Source: an uncultured Cryomorphaceae bacterium (lineage in GTDB: Bacteria; Bacteroidota; Bacteroidia; Flavobacteriales; Schleiferiaceae). Taken from it: a stretch of DNA of 64,000 bases. Below are positions 1 through 8,141 of this stretch, piece by piece. The translations under genes were made by a program, and so were the position numbers. The stretch's first letter is position 1. Every line of letters begins with the position of its first letter. The stretch is taken from contig CAKZJV010000007.1 of the NCBI GenBank assembly GCA_937120475.1, forward strand, positions 1,814,068 to 1,878,067. The letters are read 5' to 3'. Under the pieces are notes generated by a model, which saw only the letters and a list, made by a program, of their open reading frames with translations, did no database searches and was not told the origin of the DNA.

Positions 1-798
1 GCGTATCATAACCTGCATCCAGGGAGGGGTTTCAAAAAGTCCTTCCCTTTTGGCATAAGCCTGCGAAAGCAGCTCCGTCATACCATACTCGGAATGAACC
101 TGCGGCACACCAAAGGCCTGCTGCAGTTTAGCATGTACATCGTTACGTACCATTTCTTTCCGCCTTCCTTTCATTCCCCCCGTTTCCATTACCATCAGCT
201 CCTCCCAGGGCAATTGTTGTTCTTCAGCCAGGTCCAGCAACGCAAAAGTTACGCCCAGCAATAACACCTTTTTACCTGATTTTAGTTTTTTATCGATCAG
301 CGGTAGCAATACGTGGTATTCATCCAGGTAAAAACCACTTTCCCGATCTCCGCTTTCCTCAATCAGTTTTTCCACCATAAAGATAAGGGACGAACCTTCA
401 CGTTCCAGGTAAGAAGGTAGTAAACCCAGTATGCAGTAATTTTCAGGCCGCCCGTAAAATTGTTCGAAAGCTCTTTTAAAAACCTGCTGATACCAACCTA
501 CATCTCTTACCCAATGCCGGCTGGTATTTTTACCGCTGGTGCCCGAACTGATGAATACGGTTTGGGCTTTAAAGCGAGTGGTGGTAAGCTCAAAATTCTT
601 GAAAAATTCAATGGGTATAAACGGAATATCCGTCAACAACTGTATGGAATCAATCTTACGCCCCAGATGCTCCAGATAATTTGCATATACCGGATTGTGC
701 TGAGCCTGGTATCGAAATAGTTCCAGGGCAAGCTGGCTAAATTCCTCCGGGGTGGCAATATCAAAAATCCTATTTTTGAAATATTGATGATCAGGCAA
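1..798 (-). CDS. LuxE-like acyl-protein synthetase / acyltransferase (C-terminus cut by window edge)
   Basis: This minus-strand reading frame is open from about 807 to the first base of the window, so only the N-terminal ~266 residues are present. The translation contains an adenylate-forming signature (FISSGTSGKNTSRHW), then SYLEREGSSL, a hydrophobic GVTFALLDLAEE strand, METGGMKGRRKE, and SEYGMTELLSQAY. These match the LuxE / PaaK-like acyl-protein synthetase family that is common in Bacteroidota, which activates acyl groups through an acyl-adenylate. No ATG exists between the upstream in-frame stop and the conserved core, so initiation must use TTG (798, or 807). The acyl substrate cannot be told from sequence. 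It is divergent from the lipoprotein gene at 830 with only about 30 bases between them. Confidence 0.8.
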   Translation of the reverse strand, partial: MPDHQYFKNRIFDIATPEEFSQLALELFRYQAQHNPVYANYLEHLGRKIDSIQLLTDIPFIPIEFFKNFELTTTRFKAQTVFISSGTSGKNTSRHWVRDVGWYQQVFKRAFEQFYGRPENYCILGLLPSYLEREGSSLIFMVEKLIEESGDRESGFYLDEYHVLLPLIDKKLKSGKKVLLLGVTFALLDLAEEQQLPWEELMVMETGGMKGRRKEMVRNDVHAKLQQAFGVPQVHSEYGMTELLSQAYAKREGLFETPPWMQVMIR

Positions 799-829
799 CG
801 TTTTCAATCCAATCAGCGTTAATACTTAT

Positions 830-1348
830 ATGCACGGGCAATTTTCAAAAATACTATTCTGCGGTTTGATGCTTTTACCGTTTATCGCGTGTAAAAAAAA
901 CGCACAGTTCAGTGACAAACCTTTCCTGGAATACAAAGCCTACCGTTTTGTAAACAGTCAGGACACCACAACCAACCGCAGGAGCATTGAGTTCACTATT
1001 TATTTTACCGATGGCGATGGCGATCTGGGCTCTGATGATGAACCTAAAGACTCCTGCGACACGTCCATCAACAACTTTTTTATCCGGTATTTTGAAAAGG
1101 TAGGGACCAACTTTGTAGAGGTACAACCCCGGGATTCCTGCCTCCCCTTTGACAGTCGTATTCCGGATATCACCCCGGGAGGTTCCAACCCGGTTTTGGA
1201 GGGGGACATTATTACCTTTTTCGACTATAGTGGCTTTCCGGCCAATACTGATGTGGACTCTATCCGCTTTGAGTTTAAGGCCATCGACCGTGCCGGTAAC
1301 GAAAGCAACGTAAGCGTTACCCCTTCTATTCCTGCTCCTGGGCGTTAA
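830..1348 (+). CDS. Secreted lipoprotein of unknown function
   Basis: A 172-residue protein that begins with a signal peptide and a lipobox ending FIAC, so Cys21 is probably lipidated. The mature part is acidic, with a DGDGDLGSDDEP stretch that could bind calcium. It ends with a beta-rich segment (DSIRFEFKAIDRAGNESN) resembling an Ig or cadherin-like strand pair. I do not recognise a named family. The acidic aspartate/glycine loop and late Ig-like strands resemble part of the 484-residue lipoprotein at 42493-43947, but the similarity is weak. The 3' end overlaps the convergent Na/Pi symporter gene by 23 bases. Confidence 0.8.
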   Translation: MHGQFSKILFCGLMLLPFIACKKNAQFSDKPFLEYKAYRFVNSQDTTTNRRSIEFTIYFTDGDGDLGSDDEPKDSCDTSINNFFIRYFEKVGTNFVEVQPRDSCLPFDSRIPDITPGGSNPVLEGDIITFFDYSGFPANTDVDSIRFEFKAIDRAGNESNVSVTPSIPAPGR

Positions 1349-3059
1349 TACGCTCTTCGCGGCTGAGGAATACCTGGGAAATATGAGCTACGTGATCGGC
1401 AATACGTTCCATTTCTGAAATAAGATCACTATAGTACATACCACTCTCCAGGCGGAAGCGGCCTTTTTCGATTTTCTTAATGTACTCGGCCCTCAGTTCA
1501 CGATATAGAATATTGATCTTCTCTTCTATGCGCTCTGCTTCCTGAAAATTCATTTTACCTTCATTGGCCTCGAGGTTACTGACCATTGTGTCCATAGCTT
1601 TGGCTACGAGGTTAGACAGGCGAAGAATACGATCACGGATTTCCTGGGTGAAGTAGGCTTTCTTCTTTTTACGGATCATCAGGTTGCGACTGATTTCCAG
1701 GTAAATGTCACCAATACGTTCCAGGTAATTGGCTACACTGAGCATACTACGTACCCGCGTACTGGCTTCAGAGCTCAAATCTCCTGCTGATGCCTTGGTG
1801 AGGTAGGTAGCTATTTCAATTTCCATGCGATCTGAAATATTCTCGTAGTGCTCCAGTTTCTCTACGTACAGTTTAAATTTCTTTTCCTCCATCTCCGTAA
1901 CCAACAAAGGCACATAGCGGTAGGCACTGCGCATTATACGGGCAAACTTGGCCAATTCCTTCCGTGCTTCAACTATGGACAACTCCGGTGTGGACATAAG
2001 GCCACTACCTATATAATCCAGGCTAAACACTTCATCTTCACCTTTGCTGGGCACCATACGAATAACTATTCGGGCAATAATACCTACCAGGCCAACCATC
2101 AGCAATACGTTAATTATGTTGAACGAGGTATGAAACAAGGCCAGGGCCATAGGTATGCTGGTGGCGGACTCAAACGGGTTACCACCAAAAACCATTTCAG
2201 TGGCTGAAGCGGTCATTTTGAGGAAGAAGGGCAATAGCAAAAGCATCCACAACACCCCAAAAACATTAAAAATAAAGTGGGCTCGTGCCGCTCGTTTGGC
2301 ATGCACGTTAGCCACCAAAGCAGCCAGGTTAGCGGTAATAGTAGTGCCTATGTTTTCCCCTAAAACTATGGCCGCAGCCAGTGGAAAGGAAATCCAGCCC
2401 TCATTACACATGACCAGGGTAAGGGCCATTGCGGCACTGGATGATTGCACTACGATGGTTAAAATAGTGCCGATACCTACAAAAGCAAGGCTGATGAAAA
2501 ACTTACCCACCCAGCCCTTTTCATCGTAGGTAATGTTTCTTAAAAACTCCAGTACCTCAGGGTTACCCTTAAGATCGGGTACTGCATCCTTCATAAAGGC
2601 CAGGCCTAAAAAAAGCAGTGCAAAACCGATGAGTACTTCGCCCCATAGTTTCACCTTTTCCTTGCCCACAAACATCATGGGGAAGCCTACACCCACTATA
2701 GGCAGGCATAAAGCACTAATACTAAACTTACCCAGGCCTAAAACAGAAATCAACCAGGCGGTTACCGTAGTACCCACATTGGCCCCCATTATAACACCTA
2801 TGGACTCGACCAGGCTCAACAGACCTGCATTTACAAAGCTTACCACCATAACCGTGGTGGCCGATGAGGATTGTACCAGGGTGGTGATCAACAAACCCGT
2901 AAAGATCCCGAAAAAACGGTTGGAAGTCATGGCTCCCAATATTTCACGGAGCTTACTTCCCGCTACCTTTTGAATAGCTTCACTCATCACCTTCATACCA
3001 TAAATGAAGATACCGAGTGCACCAATGAGGGTCAGGAAATCGAAAATACCGAAGTTCAT
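1326..3059 (-). CDS. Na+/phosphate symporter with C-terminal PhoU-like domain (NptA/YjbB type)
   Basis: This 577-residue membrane protein should import phosphate, or in the YjbB subfamily possibly export it, coupled to sodium. The family hallmark, an inverted repeat carrying QSSSA, is seen twice: QSSSATTVMVVSF near residue 63 and QSSSAAMALTLVM near residue 207. Each is followed by a glycine-rich GANVGTT or GENIGTT loop. About eight hydrophobic segments fill residues 1-340. The last ~220 residues are a helical PhoU-like module (repeats around RSMLSVANYLERIGDIY and SEMERIADHVAHI), which in other bacteria signals phosphate status to PhoR. It is the last minus-strand gene of the locus and follows the large T9SS gene across a terminator-like hairpin. 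No TTAA-type operator is visible directly upstream. Confidence 0.92.
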   Translation of the reverse strand: MNFGIFDFLTLIGALGIFIYGMKVMSEAIQKVAGSKLREILGAMTSNRFFGIFTGLLITTLVQSSSATTVMVVSFVNAGLLSLVESIGVIMGANVGTTVTAWLISVLGLGKFSISALCLPIVGVGFPMMFVGKEKVKLWGEVLIGFALLFLGLAFMKDAVPDLKGNPEVLEFLRNITYDEKGWVGKFFISLAFVGIGTILTIVVQSSSAAMALTLVMCNEGWISFPLAAAIVLGENIGTTITANLAALVANVHAKRAARAHFIFNVFGVLWMLLLLPFFLKMTASATEMVFGGNPFESATSIPMALALFHTSFNIINVLLMVGLVGIIARIVIRMVPSKGEDEVFSLDYIGSGLMSTPELSIVEARKELAKFARIMRSAYRYVPLLVTEMEEKKFKLYVEKLEHYENISDRMEIEIATYLTKASAGDLSSEASTRVRSMLSVANYLERIGDIYLEISRNLMIRKKKKAYFTQEIRDRILRLSNLVAKAMDTMVSNLEANEGKMNFQEAERIEEKINILYRELRAEYIKKIEKGRFRLESGMYYSDLISEMERIADHVAHISQVFLSREERINAQEQE

Positions 3060-3102
3060 CCGTAGTTTTTAGAGGTTACTGCTACTAAAAGGGCATCTAA
3101 AA

Positions 3103-3139
3103 TAAAAAGAGAATGCCGCATTCTAATGCAGCATTCTCC
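3103..3139 (-). terminator. Rho-independent terminator after the large OB-fold T9SS gene
   Basis: An inverted repeat of 12 bases per arm (3109-3120 and 3127-3138, one wobble) encloses a six-base loop. On the minus strand it is followed by a T-rich run (3103-3108). It lies between the stop of the large T9SS protein at 3177 and the start of the Na/Pi symporter at 3059. Confidence 0.8.
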
Positions 3140-3176
3140 ATTTGTTAAAAATTTGGGGTATAGATTGGTCTCGAAA

Positions 3177-6100
3177 TTATTGAACAATCAGCTTGCGCGA
3201 AGCTCTTTGTCCGTTCATTTCGATGGAAACCAAATAAACGCCTTTCACCAGCTCATCGGTGTTCAATTCGATCAACACCTCGGAGGTATTGAAAGACTGA
3301 ACAGTTTTACCGGTAAGGGTAGTTATTACCACCGTTTTAATTTCACGGGTATCCGTTTCAATGAAAACCTTGTCGGTAGCCGGGTTTGGATAAAGTGTAA
3401 TGGTGTTGGCCATAAACTCGTCCAAACCAACCGGAGTCATATTTCCGGGGCTACCAATATCACCATTGGTAGAAGTATAAGCACCGTTGGTACCGCTTAC
3501 CGAAGAACCCAGCAAGGTACCCGTAGTATCATACTGAAGTGATACACCCAAGCTTACATCACCGGCTCCCCAGCTAACGCTGGATATTTTTTGACCTTTA
3601 TCATCGTAGAAATTTACTTCATCGGCCGACTCCTGAAGGCTTGAGAAACCGATAGGCCCTACCTCATCCTTGGCAATAACCACGAGGTTGTTAGGCAACT
3701 GCATCCAGATGTTGGACCAGTTGTCATCATCAGGGGTAACCTCATCCAGGAAGATGATGGACTCACCCGGTTGGATAACCAGGCTGGACTGAACCTTACG
3801 GGTTCCGGGTACATCATCGGCATCGTCCCAGCTAAAATCCAACAGATCGATGGGCACATTTCCAAAGTTGGTCAGCTCAAACCAGTCACCATCTAAACTA
3901 GGATGGGCACTGTTAGGCATAACCTCGGTAATAGCCAGTGAGGGTATTATTCGAATAATATCATCTCCACCACGTGGCAGTATCTGGTACCCGTCAGTAT
4001 AGGGGCTGGAAGCATCAAACTGCCCGCCAATACCGATCACGTCAAACTTACCTACCGGGGCACTTCCCCAGTTGGTAATGATATCCGAATCAAGGCGCAT
4101 AATAACCGTATCATTATTAGCCAGTACAATATCAAAGTTACCGAAGTTAGTGCTGGGCCATCCTGAGGTATCCACCATTTCAACACCGTTCAAACGGATT
4201 AAGCGACCTTCGGTGGGCTCACCCAATGAAGTTTCAACTGCGGGGGTAAGTGTATTACCGGAAGAGATCAACTTGATAGAATCAGGGATAATCTCGATGG
4301 TACCGTTAAACTGATCGATCACACCTACCGCGCGAATTTCATCACCTACCACCGGGCTGTAGGTAAAGCCGCTAATGTTAGACTTGAACACTTTTAAACC
4401 AGCATCATTGTTAGGAGAAGTGATGTAAAAGTCAAAACGGTTGAAACCAAGGTTAGAAATGGAAACGATACCCTCCAACTTGCAGTAAACGTTCAGAGAG
4501 TCAGCATCACCAGTGGCATTCACACCTACCACATCGATGATGTTGTACAGTGGAATATCATCCACAATGGTAAATACGTGGGTAGAGGTGATACCGGTAT
4601 TCAAACCAGCACTGGTTTTGGCAATGGTGAAAGTAATGTCTTCATCCACTTCGTTTAAGCCATCGGCAATCAGGTTTACATCAAAGCTCACGGAAGAAGA
4701 GTTTGCAGGAACCATCAAGGTGATGGTATCGTTAACCGCGGCAGGTGTAGTAGTATAATCGCCTGCTGTAACACCTACACCATTACTTACGTAAATCTTA
4801 ACCTGCTCCATGGCGGTAGTAGAAGGAGCAATCGGCATATTGATAGTCACTGTGCCAGCCGCTTCAACCTGGGATTGAGCAGCAGCTGGGAAGTTGATTG
4901 TAGGCGTAGTTACCACCACCGGGATAATGTCGTTCAAATCCCGCGGTAATATTTGATAGCCAGAAGTAAAAGGGTTAGAGCTATCGAACTGACCACCGGC
5001 ACCGATCACATCAAACGGACCCGTTGGCACAGGAGAGCCGTCAATGTCGGTATCACTATCAATACGCATTACCACGGTAACGCTACCGTTGCTGATGTTC
5101 ACATTCGCACTGTTGCCGTTTGCGGGCCACTGCGAAGGGGTTACCACACTGAAACCGTTCATGCGGATATATTCACTTTCAGTGGTTGCATCCACAGCAG
5201 GCACTACCGCTGGCATTTTCAAGGTGAGGTTGGAATCCAGTACTACTATAGAATCAACGATAAGTTCGGTTAACCCGTTAAAGAAACCTATTTCTCCCAC
5301 CACGCGGATGGAATCGCCACGCTCTACTACATAGTTGCTTACATCGCTACCGGAAAACACATTTATACCTCCGGTGGCATCGTATATGTAAAAACTAAAG
5401 CCATTATTACCGTCAAAGTCATCGGTGTAAACCACCCCGTTCAGCTTACAATACACATTCAGCGAATCGGGATTACCGTTGGCATCATCGGTGGTTACAT
5501 CCGCAATGTCATAAGTAGGAATACCAGGAGCAGGAGCATCGTTATCCTGAACTACAAAAGTGTAGCTGGTATTGTTACCCAATAAAAGGCCGGAAGTTAC
5601 CGAGGTGATATTCACGAAAAGGGTTTCGTTGTTTTCCACCAGGGCATCGTCAAAAACAGTAACGTCAAAACTTACACTGTCTTCATTAGCCGGAACGCTT
5701 AATGTGAAAATACCGGTAGTTGGATTGGGAGCCGGGTTAATACTTCCATCGGAAGGAATGCTTACTCCAACTCCGGGGATAGCCTGGAAGGTAATGGTTT
5801 CTGCAGTAGAAGCCGTGGGGTTGATTAATACATCAACCGTTACGGTACCTACTGCTTCGCCAACGGTGATTGAGCTTACCGCAAAGTTGACGGTTGGATT
5901 AGTGGGTGGTGCCAGTAGGATATCGCTCAGGCGACTTGGCAAAATCTGGTAACCTTCGTCAAAGGGAGAAGAACTGTCAAACTGACCACCGGCACCGATT
6001 ACATCGAAAGGCACGGTTGGAGCGGTGGTACCGTCAATATCGGTATCGCTGTCAATGCGCATTACGGTGGTATCAGTACCGTTGGTAATATCCACGCTTG

Positions 6101-7970
6101 CACTGTTACCGGCTGATGGCCATTGGCTGGCATTTACCAGGGAGTAACCATTAAGGCGGATATAATCACTTTCCACCGCTTCGTTGGGCACATTTACCAC
6201 CGTTGGCATTTTAAGGCTAACTCCTGTGGACCACAATACAATGGAATCCGCAAATATTTCGGTAAGCCCGTTAAACTGGGCAATATCACCAAAAACACTG
6301 ATGGAGTCACCCGGCTGCGGGTTGGAATAGGTGAGCACATCATTAAAGTTAAATACGTTGATGGCTCCGGTGTTGTCATAAATATAAAAGCTGTAACCGT
6401 TGTTACCATCAAAATCAATAGAGTGAACCGTACCTCTCAATTCACAAGTTACGTTCAATGAATCCGGCTCACCGTTAACATCGTTGGTAGTAACCTGGCC
6501 TATATTATAATAAGGAATGTTGGAGGTGAGTATGGCCTCAAAGTCCAAAAGGCTGCTAGGGAGTATCTGGTAGCCTTCATCATAGGGTGAAGAGCTATCA
6601 AACTGGCCACCGGCACCGGTAATGTTGAAAGGTGCGGTAGGTGCCGCAGAACCATCAATATCGGTATCGCTGTCAATGCGAAGCGTAGTAGTATCAGGCC
6701 CGTTGGTAATAGCCACACTGGCACTGTTGCCGGAAGCCGGCCATTGGCTGGCATTGATAACCCAATAGCCGTTTAACTTGATATAATCGCTTTCAGTAGA
6801 TTCATCGGGTACGCTTACCACAGTTGGCATTTTAAGGTTACTGCCACTGCTTAGTAATACGATGGAGTCCGGTACAATTTCAGTAAGACCGTTAAATTGA
6901 TCGATATCACCAATCACCCGGATGGAATCACCGACAGCCGGGTTGTTGTAATTGCTTACATCACTGAAGCTGAATACGTTTATACCACCGGTATTGTCGT
7001 AAATGTAAAAGCTGTAACCGTTATTACCGTCAAAATCGATAGAGTGAACAATACCGTGCAGGCGACACTCAACGTTCAGTGAGTCCGCCACCCCGTTCAT
7101 GTCGTTGCCTTTAATATCGGCAATATTGTAGTTAGGAATACCCCCGGCTCCAACCATAGGAGCTTCAACACGGAAGTTATCTACGGCCGCATAATCAGAG
7201 CCTCCATTTTGCCTGGCATAAATACGCAGACGTACGTGGGTTGCTGAGGAAGGAACCGGGATATCAATGGTTACCCAGCTCTGTGAGTTCTTGCTCAATT
7301 CAGTAAGAGGTCCCCAGGTAGCACCATTGTCGAATTCTACAACGTAAGCCAGGGAATCGCTGGTTTCATAGCCGATAGTATAATAATCGAATTTTACCCG
7401 GGCGTTGGGAAGTGCGCTCACATCCACCGCGGCAAAATCAAGGGTGTGCCCAAAAGGACCGCCTCCGTTCGGATTATCCAGGTCCTGCATACCCCAAAAG
7501 TTTGCTCCTTCGGATGGAACAATGGTAGATAACGAGGAAACCATACTCCATACATCACCGGAGGTATTATAGCTGGCCGGAGTATTTACGTAAGTCCACG
7601 AACCACTACCTTCAAAGCCCTGGTTCACCGGACCGGTTACCGGGGACAATGGGTTTACGGTAACACTTCCTGACATGCCAGGAGCATGGGGATCGCACTG
7701 GTAGCTGTAGTTACCTACAGTCCTGAATACATGCTGAAAGGTCCAACCGGTGCCCACTGAGTTCCCAAAAGATTCAGGGTTGGAGGGAAAAGTACTGGTG
7801 GTTCCGTTCACATTATGAGAACCGGACGTATTGGTCCAGATTACCGTATCGCCCTGAGCGATGGTTAAACTTGAGGGGTTGAAAAAGTTGCTTCCTACCG
7901 CAACATTATGCACAGTAGCAAATCCGGTAAAGCTTATGAGCAGTGCCAGAATGGATAATCTTACTTTCAT
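3177..7970 (-). CDS. Giant T9SS-secreted protein: cupredoxin, jelly-roll, four OB-fold (DUF5689-like) repeats, two Calx-beta, lamin-tail domain
   Basis: A 1597-residue secreted protein if translation starts at 7970. An in-frame ATG lies 18 codons upstream, but the 7970 start gives a clean signal peptide (MKVRLSILALLISFTGFA). Approximate domain order is: cupredoxin 20-107 with putative copper ligands His52, Cys92, His95 and Met99; a jelly-roll domain 111-275; OB-fold repeats near 276-478, 482-682, 816-1019 and 1139-1339, each ending GYQILP; Calx-beta domains near 687-814 and 1024-1137; a lamin-tail domain near 1342-1490; and a type A T9SS sorting domain from about 1519 (LYPNPATDKV). In known secreted nucleases such as ExeM, lamin-tail and OB-fold modules accompany an EEP nuclease domain, but no nuclease domain is visible here. 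A nucleic-acid-binding role is inferred. It has its own promoter with a candidate Pho operator. Confidence 0.88.
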   Translation of the reverse strand: MKVRLSILALLISFTGFATVHNVAVGSNFFNPSSLTIAQGDTVIWTNTSGSHNVNGTTSTFPSNPESFGNSVGTGWTFQHVFRTVGNYSYQCDPHAPGMSGSVTVNPLSPVTGPVNQGFEGSGSWTYVNTPASYNTSGDVWSMVSSLSTIVPSEGANFWGMQDLDNPNGGGPFGHTLDFAAVDVSALPNARVKFDYYTIGYETSDSLAYVVEFDNGATWGPLTELSKNSQSWVTIDIPVPSSATHVRLRIYARQNGGSDYAAVDNFRVEAPMVGAGGIPNYNIADIKGNDMNGVADSLNVECRLHGIVHSIDFDGNNGYSFYIYDNTGGINVFSFSDVSNYNNPAVGDSIRVIGDIDQFNGLTEIVPDSIVLLSSGSNLKMPTVVSVPDESTESDYIKLNGYWVINASQWPASGNSASVAITNGPDTTTLRIDSDTDIDGSAAPTAPFNITGAGGQFDSSSPYDEGYQILPSSLLDFEAILTSNIPYYNIGQVTTNDVNGEPDSLNVTCELRGTVHSIDFDGNNGYSFYIYDNTGAINVFNFNDVLTYSNPQPGDSISVFGDIAQFNGLTEIFADSIVLWSTGVSLKMPTVVNVPNEAVESDYIRLNGYSLVNASQWPSAGNSASVDITNGTDTTVMRIDSDTDIDGTTAPTVPFDVIGAGGQFDSSSPFDEGYQILPSRLSDILLAPPTNPTVNFAVSSITVGEAVGTVTVDVLINPTASTAETITFQAIPGVGVSIPSDGSINPAPNPTTGIFTLSVPANEDSVSFDVTVFDDALVENNETLFVNITSVTSGLLLGNNTSYTFVVQDNDAPAPGIPTYDIADVTTDDANGNPDSLNVYCKLNGVVYTDDFDGNNGFSFYIYDATGGINVFSGSDVSNYVVERGDSIRVVGEIGFFNGLTELIVDSIVVLDSNLTLKMPAVVPAVDATTESEYIRMNGFSVVTPSQWPANGNSANVNISNGSVTVVMRIDSDTDIDGSPVPTGPFDVIGAGGQFDSSNPFTSGYQILPRDLNDIIPVVVTTPTINFPAAAQSQVEAAGTVTINMPIAPSTTAMEQVKIYVSNGVGVTAGDYTTTPAAVNDTITLMVPANSSSVSFDVNLIADGLNEVDEDITFTIAKTSAGLNTGITSTHVFTIVDDIPLYNIIDVVGVNATGDADSLNVYCKLEGIVSISNLGFNRFDFYITSPNNDAGLKVFKSNISGFTYSPVVGDEIRAVGVIDQFNGTIEIIPDSIKLISSGNTLTPAVETSLGEPTEGRLIRLNGVEMVDTSGWPSTNFGNFDIVLANNDTVIMRLDSDIITNWGSAPVGKFDVIGIGGQFDASSPYTDGYQILPRGGDDIIRIIPSLAITEVMPNSAHPSLDGDWFELTNFGNVPIDLLDFSWDDADDVPGTRKVQSSLVIQPGESIIFLDEVTPDDDNWSNIWMQLPNNLVVIAKDEVGPIGFSSLQESADEVNFYDDKGQKISSVSWGAGDVSLGVSLQYDTTGTLLGSSVSGTNGAYTSTNGDIGSPGNMTPVGLDEFMANTITLYPNPATDKVFIETDTREIKTVVITTLTGKTVQSFNTSEVLIELNTDELVKGVYLVSIEMNGQRASRKLIVQ
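3948..4557 (-). repeat. OB-fold repeat unit 4 of the giant T9SS protein
   Basis: This is the most diverged copy. It begins IPLYNIIDVVGVNATG, keeps QFNGTIEIIPDSI and MRLDSD, and ends GYQILPRGGDDI. The EGIVSISNLGFNRFDFYI segment replaces the DFDGNNGYSFYIYD of the other copies. Boundaries are approximate. Confidence 0.75.
4914..5529 (-). repeat. OB-fold repeat unit 3 of the giant T9SS protein
   Basis: Begins IPTYDIADVTTDDANG and contains DDFDGNNGFSFYIYD, FFNGLTELIVDSI and MRIDSDTDIDG. It ends SGYQILPRDLNDI. It is flanked on both sides by Calx-beta domains. Boundaries are approximate. Confidence 0.8.
5916..6525 (-). repeat. OB-fold repeat unit 2 of the giant T9SS protein
   Basis: Begins IPYYNIGQVTTNDVNG and contains SIDFDGNNGYSFYIYD, QFNGLTEIFADSI and MRIDSDTDIDG. 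It ends GYQILPSRLSDI. It is very close to unit 1 at both protein and DNA level, which suggests a recent tandem duplication. Confidence 0.8.
6537..7146 (-). repeat. OB-fold repeat unit 1 of the giant T9SS protein
   Basis: Begins IPNYNIADIKGNDMNG and contains SIDFDGNNGYSFYIYD, QFNGLTEIVPDSI and LRIDSDTDIDG. It ends EGYQILPSSLLDF. It is adjacent to unit 2 with almost no linker. Confidence 0.8.
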
Positions 7971-7993
7971 TATTCGGTGTTTTAATAGAGGTG

Positions 7994-8001
7994 CAAAATT
8001 A
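7994..8001 (-). promoter_or_regulatory. -7 promoter box of the giant T9SS gene
   Basis: The minus strand reads TAATTTTG, an exact match to the Bacteroidota -7 consensus TAnnTTTG. It lies 23 bases upstream of the chosen start codon and 31 bases downstream of the candidate Pho box. No good -33 TTTG element is seen, as expected for an activator-dependent promoter. Confidence 0.6.
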
Positions 8002-8032
8002 TTAAAGAATAATTTTGGCGTCATGGTGGTAA

Positions 8033-8049
8033 GATTAAGCCAATGTTAA
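8033..8049 (-). promoter_or_regulatory. Candidate Pho-type operator upstream of the giant T9SS gene
   Basis: The minus strand reads TTAACA-TTGGC-TTAATC, two hexamers with an exact 11-base period. This is the geometry of PhoP/PhoB direct-repeat sites (for example TTAACA-like repeats for Bacillus PhoP). The same geometry occurs beside the phoB-like gene and upstream of the EEP cluster. Binding is inferred. Confidence 0.5.
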
Positions 8050-8090
8050 TACTTCAAAAACCCCAAAGCCAATCGTGCTTTAAGGTATTA

Positions 8091-8120
8091 AAAAAAGCCA
8101 CCCCAGGGGTGGCTTTTTTT
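8091..8120 (-). terminator. Rho-independent terminator after the TonB receptor gene
   Basis: A near-perfect hairpin with arms built on AAAAAAGCCACCCC and GGGGTGGCTTTTTT lies 22 bases beyond the stop of the TonB receptor. The poly-T tail is present on both strands, so it can work in either direction. Confidence 0.88.
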
Positions 8121-8141
8121 ACCTCTGTTCAGTAGGAGGAG

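Noticed and set aside
3060-3176. Possible Pho operator directly before the Na/Pi symporter
   Set aside because: Only a single TTAACA is present, with no partner at 11 bases on either side.
3948-7146. Evenly spaced repeats that could suggest a CRISPR array
   Set aside because: The repeat units are about 600 bases, in frame, and encode a conserved protein domain. No short palindromic direct repeats with unique spacers are seen anywhere in the window.
7971-8024. Start of the giant T9SS protein at 8024
   Set aside because: The extra residues precede a good signal peptide, and the -7 box at 7994-8001 would lie inside them. The ATG at 7970 is preferred.
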